This document shows positions 58,166-64,000 of a stretch of DNA of 64,000 nucleotides, one piece after another. The position numbers were made by a program, and so were the translations under genes. The notes beneath the pieces are model-generated. The model had not been told where the DNA came from. It did not search any database and was given only the letters and a program-made list of their open reading frames with translations. Source of the stretch: Epiperipatus broadwayi (taxonomy: Eukaryota; Onychophora; Udeonychophora; Euonychophora; Peripatidae); NCBI GenBank assembly GCA_028023455.1, contig JAQFVV010000151.1:1211001-1275000 (forward strand), in the 5' to 3' direction. Numbering within the stretch: position 1 is the stretch's first letter; every line of letters begins with the position of its first letter.

Positions 58166-58689
58166 TTCAAATCATTATCCATCTATTTGATAACTTTCTA
58201 ATTAATATCTAGAGTGGAGAACTGATCTCATTAATAAGAGTTAACTATGTTTAATTAAATTTAATCTAAACTAAGAGATTAAAATGTTTTATAGTTCTGA
58301 GAAAATGGAAAGTGAACAGCTTAATACAACCAGATAAAGAGATCATTATAATAATCATGGATTATGATATTGTGAAATATAAAAAAAAACTTTACATCCA
58401 AAAAATAATAGAAGAAAAAAGCATATTCAGAATAAACAAGTAATAAAAAAAAAGAGTCTGCTGGAGACAATGTTGGACATACTTCCAAGATGATTGAAGA
58501 GACATACCAAAAGATGAACTGAGAACTAAGTAGAAAAAAGGCTTCATCCCATAGACATCCACTTCTGAAGACCAGAAATTGGGTCTAGAGTATTAAGCAA
58601 TATCTCTATTATTCTTTATTTCACTTTAGAGCATAATTTACTACATATCTAGTATGAAGCACCATCTCTAAATCAATGCACACATGTTA

Positions 58690-59050
58690 CATTGATCATG
58701 AGTTACAATGCGAAATGTAACAATATGTTTCAGAACTTCATAGATTATCTTCAATGCTCACCATCATCACAAAATCTTAAAAATCACTTCAAAACATATG
58801 TATGATTCAGGGCTTACTATACACAATTTAAACATTTCAGTAGCAGTTTTGCTCAATTTAAACCCAAAATTTAATATAAGAGAGTCGTTCCATTGTGGGT
58901 TAAATACAAAATCCTGTCTATTTTACATTGCAATTCATGATCTAGATATGCTAGCACCTTAAACATTTTTGTAGTGAATAGATAAATTACAATGCTTTAT
59001 AACACATGCATTGATTCAGAGGAGAGAAAACCAATCATTAATCATCTTTT
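58690..59050. repeat. Family D fragment
   Basis: Blocks gatcatgagttacaatgcg and gaggagagaaaaccaatca match the repeat at 21676-22140 in part. Confidence 0.4.
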
Positions 59051-59159
59051 GACTAGAAAATTCTGTGTACATGTAAGTGTAAGTTGCGCAACTGAAGATT
59101 ATTGTAATTTTATCAGAGTGTGTAAGTTAATATCATCACTTCTTTAAATTTCTCAATTC

Positions 59160-59600
59160 TATATGATATAAAAAATATGCCACCATCTTTTACATCTTTT
59201 CTGTTTCAACTGATCTTGCAGCCTTCATCATAGATCTGTAAATATTTTACAATTTATTATTATATTACATTATATAATATGTCAATAACAACCATAAAAC
59301 ATTTTAATTTCTTATTTTATATATATGTTTAAAATCATATATGAAAATAAACATACTTTTTAATTATACAAAAAAAATTTCATATACAAGATGGTTTGAA
59401 AATTGTTTTGTATGTTGAAAATTATACTTGTTTACAAATATAATAATTTTAAATTTGCATTAAGAAGTTAAAATATATTATAATCGATTATGACATATTA
59501 TGTAATGTAATACATTATAATAAAATATTTTACAGATTTCTGTCTGATGAAGGCTGCAATTCAATCGAATGAGAAAATTAAAATAAAATAAAAATTGTTT
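59160..59600. repeat. Foldback with hammerhead-like motif (family F-like)
   Basis: The left arm 59190-59285 and right arm 59490-59595 are inverted copies (ttgcagccttcatca and tgatgaaggctgcaa). Plus strand has CTGATGA at about 59547; the GAAA box reads GAAT. The minus copy has GAAAC but a mutated first box. Confidence 0.6.
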
Positions 59601-59690
59601 CTTTTTAAAAAAGAAAAAGAATGTTAGTAAATACTTATTCTTTATATTTGAACAATTGCTTAAATAATAAACTTGATTTTGTACAAAACT

Positions 59691-59776
59691 AAATCACATG
59701 ATAATAACCCAAGCTTATCAACATCAAAAATCTTTAATCCTGGTGTTGATAATCTTGGGCTATTATCATGTGACTT
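59691..59776. repeat. Hairpin, about 36-bp arms
   Basis: The left arm 59691-59726 and right arm 59740-59776 are complementary but for about 3 positions (aatcacatgataata and tattatcatgtga). Short spacer. Possibly a miniature element. Confidence 0.8.
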
Positions 59777-59779
59777 CAG

Positions 59780-62085
59780 CAATTGGTATGTTTCTAAAGA
59801 CCTGTATGTTCTGACAGCACTGAGTAAATACAATGGCAAAAATTATTGCAGTGAAGACATAATAGTACTAACAGTAAAAATAAATGTCTTAAAAGACATG
59901 ACTGAAATATGATATGGTCTTCATGACTGATGGATAACTATTCCACAGATACAGAGTCTATAGTTTTATTATTATGCCAACTTCCTTTAAGTCCTTTCCT
60001 ATTTCAGGAAAACAAGAGAATTCTTCAATCTCATAAGCCTTCCGACACACTTCCTAAAGCTTCACACAATTAGGTGACAAAAATTACAACACTACAAGCA
60101 GCTATAATAGCTAAAAAAAAAATTTCAATAGAAAATTGATTACTTGTCTTAACTGATGCTAAAATTTAAAATATTATTAATTAACTTCATTATACACTAG
60201 TATGTCATTACTATACCAGTTTAGAGCAGTCTTTAATAAAATTATATATATATAAAGCACTAGATTGTAGATGGAAGGAAATGCAAATGAGCTCTATAAA
60301 ATGTTTCTAACTATAACTCCTTCCAGTAGCAGATATAGTTTTGCACTCCCCAATGACCATTTTTATTCTTAACGGTTTTACACACCCTCAAGACTTGGAC
60401 ACAAGCAAACCTGCTTATACAGATATACACATCTGACAACACAGATATATTTTAGTGGCTTATTTTTTTTTTAACCCAAGAATCATAAAACTAAGAATAC
60501 CGTCCTTCCAGCTCACATACACAATTTGCTATTACAATATTAAAAGCAGATGTAATATGAGGTTGAAAAGCCATTTAATGCACAAAAAAATTACAACTAA
60601 ATGTAAAATTTCAGATGTGATACCCAAAATTTTAATCAACACTATTTGACTTTGGCGAATTACCACTTAATACAGAAATTAGCATTTTATATGCCTCTAT
60701 ATATTTTCCAACCCCCCCCCCGTTTATTTTTTTAAAGAATCCCCCCCCCTCTCGCCGTAAAGTAATTAGTTTTAAAACTTTTATCCATAATTTAATCAAT
60801 ATTTATTTTAAAACATCTTTATTTTATATAATAGTCTTTGATATTCAGAAGTTAATTTTTATTTGCGATTACATAGATAATTTCTTTCCTGGTGTGGATG
60901 CTTCTGCGCGCGTCAGTTTTTTTTTTTTAATGCTACATACCATCTTTTTTTTTTTATACCATACAAAAAATTTAATGTCTGAATGCTCCTAAAAATAATT
61001 AATATTTCATCTAATGACTTGTAGCATTTATTATCGTCAGAGTGGTTACAGATTAGGGGCTTACCCCCTTTTTTGAACTACATTAAGAAACTGACGGTGA
61101 AGAATCGGTTGGTTTCTAAATTATTTAAAGCTATCATGCATAAAAGACAAATATAATTATAAATTTTAATCTTTAGAGCTTTTTCTATTTAAAGAAGTTC
61201 ATGATTAGAAAGGCTTATGATGAAATACAGTATTACAATATCCCATGGTGCTTTGCGTTAGACTTCGGTAAATATATAAAAGTAAAAAAAAAATTCTTAA
61301 ATTTAATAATAATAAAAAAAAAGGAGACTTCAAGATGAAATAATTATAATGTAGAAATTTTTATATATAAAAAATTATTTTTCATAATATAAAATATTAA
61401 AAAATAAGCAAAAGAAAAGTGAACATAATTCAATGCTAAAAGTAATAAATGAAACAATATTTAGCTTAACATAATAATATCCCCCCTCCCTTTCTCTTTG
61501 TTATAAAAAGAAAAGATAAATATCAAATTTAACATGAGTAGTAAACATTTTTCAAATTAATAATATTATTGAATAGTTGCAAAAATATAGCAAGCAAGCA
61601 ATAAAGAAAACTAAACTGAGCTCAAAATCTTTATTCATTGAAGATTTAATAATATTTACTCTCTTATTTGTTTATATCCCACAATGCACTGAACAGTTTA
61701 AAATAATGGTGAGCATGGTGTCAGAGTTACAAATTTCGGAATTGATTTCGAAAATGATAGAATTTTTTTTAATAACCTGCTTACTCAAAGGAATAAAACT
61801 ACTGTACTTAGATTATCATTATTCAATCAATTAACTATAAATGATGAGATTTCCATAAACACTAACTCAACATTCACTGATTCACGTATCAACAGTTCAA
61901 AATATATATATAGAAAAAATATATATAGGAATTAGATATTAGTATTTATAAATTCTTTTACTTTTCAGATTACATTGCAATTACTCAGTGGTAGATAGCA
62001 ATATATTACACTCCATAACAGTATGGATAATCAATCAATTTAATATACTGATTATCAGAAATAAAATAAAATGGTGGAAAGGGAG
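59780..62085. other. AT-rich stretch without recognised gene
   Basis: Poly-C tracts at 60710-60722 and 60742-60751 are unusual for this window. No coding exon seen. Confidence 0.5.
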
Positions 62086-62089
62086 TAGA

Positions 62090-62140
62090 GGCATAGAATG
62101 AGATCTGAAGAAGACTGTGAGGAACAGTCAAAACTGTTAT
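62090..62140 (+). repeat. Hammerhead-like motif, family F type
   Basis: CTGAAGA, GACTG..CAGTC stem, AAAAC, as at 10643-10670. The GAAAC box is altered. Confidence 0.45.
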
Positions 62141-62144
62141 TATA

Positions 62145-63400
62145 ACATTAAATATTTTTGCTTAAAAGGTATAAGAAGTTGTGATTATTTTGAAAAAATA
62201 TATTGTTGATTATCAGATGTGTGGATTTACAGAGGAGATTGTAATGGTGTTTCTATATGGACTTTAATTCACTCTCTTATGTCTGTCGTTAAGACCATAT
62301 TTCTGATTTTACATTCATTTGATGGTAAAAATTGGAAATAATATAAATATTGATTTATTAATTGAAAAAAACTCTGTATATGGCAGTAATCCACAGAGAA
62401 AAATTTACAAATGAGCTAACAAAAACCTAGGTCACTGATTGGTTGATTTTATTTGATCTTGGTTGAATAAACAAACTTATAAACCCTTCATTGATTATTA
62501 TTAGCAGTGAATGCAAACTTGTATATTTTCCATAGTTATTTTAGTAATTATGATTATTTTTACAAAATACTTGTGTAGTAATTATTAAAAAAGAACTATA
62601 TTCATCTTTAACATTTACATTTTTTTGAATCAAAGAAGCTTCAATCATTACATCTGCCAAAACCACTAGTAAAGAATGGAGACTTTATAATATTTTAATA
62701 ATTATAAATGCAATTTTAAATTTTAGAACAGAATTTCATAGCTTTATAATGACTTTATTCATTCGCATATAAAAAATAAGATTCAATCAACAAGGATTTT
62801 GTTAATTTAACTTTTACAATAGCATTATTATAATCATCAAATTAAAAAAAGGTAATTTTTCTCATTATGTATTTCACTTTATTTCTATTTACTTTTTTTA
62901 TATTTGAAATGTTTAAAGATGATTTTTCAGGGGATGTTTTTCATTTGGAACTTTTATTTCTAATAAATCAAGTAAAATTTGATCAAAAATATTGAAAAAA
63001 AAATGAACGATTAACTCAAATTGCCATTAGGAGATGATGGGAAAACATTGAAAAGCAGATAGGGTTAACACCCTTTAGATGTTTAAACTTTTTTTTTGCA
63101 TTTTATTATTGTCAATTATCATCATATCTATCATTTGCAAAAAAAAGTATATGCATTTGTATAGAACAAATGTATAATTTTAATATCAATAATTATATTT
63201 TTTTAAATGGGAATTAATATTAATTATAGTGATTAGGTACAACAGTATTTTTCCTAAAAAATCTTTTTAATTAATGACAGACTGACATTTGTTTTAATTT
63301 TAAATAAATTAATCAGTTGTTTTTTTTTAACTTTTTGATTAATTCAATGAGATAAGTATAATGTTTGCTAATTGGACACAATTAAAATTTTAGAAGAGTA
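62145..63400. other. AT-rich stretch without recognised gene
   Basis: No readable domain. Confidence 0.5.
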
Positions 63401-63405
63401 ATTAA

Positions 63406-63861
63406 TTGAAATAAATTGAGATACTGCCAAATCTCTAGTGCTCATTATAACACTTACCTGACAGCCAATCAGATGCCATGGATAGCTGTCCAAATGAATT
63501 CAAACCTAAACACACAACAAAGATTTTATGAGAAAAGGCTGGCCACCCTTTTCTCTACTTTTCTTTCTATATATCTAAGCCAGTCATAAGTATTTAGGTT
63601 TGAAAGCTTGAAGCTTTAAATATCTTCACAATTAACTCACTGAGTCTAAATCATAAACGTACAATGTGAAATCCTATGATTTACTATATAGTAGTTTTTA
63701 GAATACACAACAAGTAGTAATGTATGTAAATAATACTTTAATTTGCGAAGCGCAGATAGTTGAAAATTGAAATAAATTGAGATACTGCCAAATCTCTAGC
63801 GCTCATTATAACACTTATCTGACAGCCAATCAGATGTTATGGATAGCTGTCCAAATGAATT
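63406..63861. repeat. 95-bp direct repeats, 361 bp apart
   Basis: 63406-63500 and 63767-63861 differ at only a few positions (ttgaaataaattgagatac to tccaaatgaatt). The interval has no frame. Could be short terminal repeats of a small element or a tandem pair of a 361-bp repeat; no hammerhead is visible. Confidence 0.75.
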
Positions 63862-64000
63862 ATAAACAGAAAAGTTCTTTGTCTTAATTTTAAGTATAAG
63901 TTCTGTTAATTAGGTTTTGATAGTAAGATCCTAGTTTTCAAACAAAATTAAATCAAATTTACAGTATTAACCTATCATATTTAAAATATTCCCCAAAGAA

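Noticed and set aside
60700-60760. Poly-C tracts as a possible regulatory or G-quadruplex site
   Set aside because: Simple homopolymers near A/T runs without other structure; the evidence is too weak to call a feature.

Overview
This window is AT-rich eukaryotic (very probably metazoan, invertebrate-like) intergenic DNA. I found no convincing host protein-coding exon: the open frames are short, and those that can be read are transposon relics or chance frames in repeats. The clues to the organism are base composition, the mix of RTE-like LINEs, a Penelope-like (GIY-YIG) fragment, a piggyBac relic, tRNA-derived SINEs, and an interstitial array built from TTAGGG-like hexamers. Together these fit an invertebrate such as a mollusc or cnidarian. 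The species cannot be fixed from the sequence alone.

The most striking content is a set of at least five repeat families that carry a hammerhead self-cleaving ribozyme core (CUGANGA, stem II, GAAA, short palindromic stem III, H17). The best copies, at 7342-7384 (+), 19757-19800 (+), 8085-8126 (+), 11679-11720 (+), 3375-3419 (-) and 19073-19117 (-), have base-paired stem I and stem III and an intact core. One family (12393-12763) is a head-to-tail pair of 185-bp units with a hammerhead in each. Another (2766-3590, 25969-26590) is tandem with units of about 460-490 bp. This is the organisation described for animal retrozymes, which are non-autonomous retroelements thought to be moved by Penelope-like elements. 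A Penelope-type GIY-YIG endonuclease fragment does lie in the window (39218-39370, -).

Many ribozyme repeats are inverted, head-to-head foldback elements. Nine such loci are flanked by target-site duplications of 10-16 bp, so each entered as one unit by something like target-primed insertion. In the four foldbacks checked in detail, the plus-strand arm keeps the ribozyme core and the opposite arm has lost it.

Layout: 1-1500 AT-rich with one hairpin; 1795-5562 a LINE relic (minus strand) interrupted by a hammerhead-repeat cluster; 7119-12763 five hammerhead repeat loci; 13990-15755 a decayed piggyBac transposase; 16845-19905 a tRNA-SINE, hairpin and foldbacks; 21676-26590 foldbacks, a minus-strand LINE relic and a SINE; 28640-29786 a tRNA-like repeat and a foldback; 31644-34860 minisatellites, a SINE and three LINE 3' ends; 34997-38629 a complete non-autonomous LTR element with 5-bp target duplication; 38731-39639 a foldback around the Penelope fragment; 42845-45520 foldbacks, one nested in another repeat; 49640-52024 an RTE relic and two SINEs; 53035-54540 a telomere-like array inside an inverted-repeat element; 55980-59776 foldbacks and a 5'-truncated RTE copy with target duplication; the rest is AT-rich with no recognisable gene.
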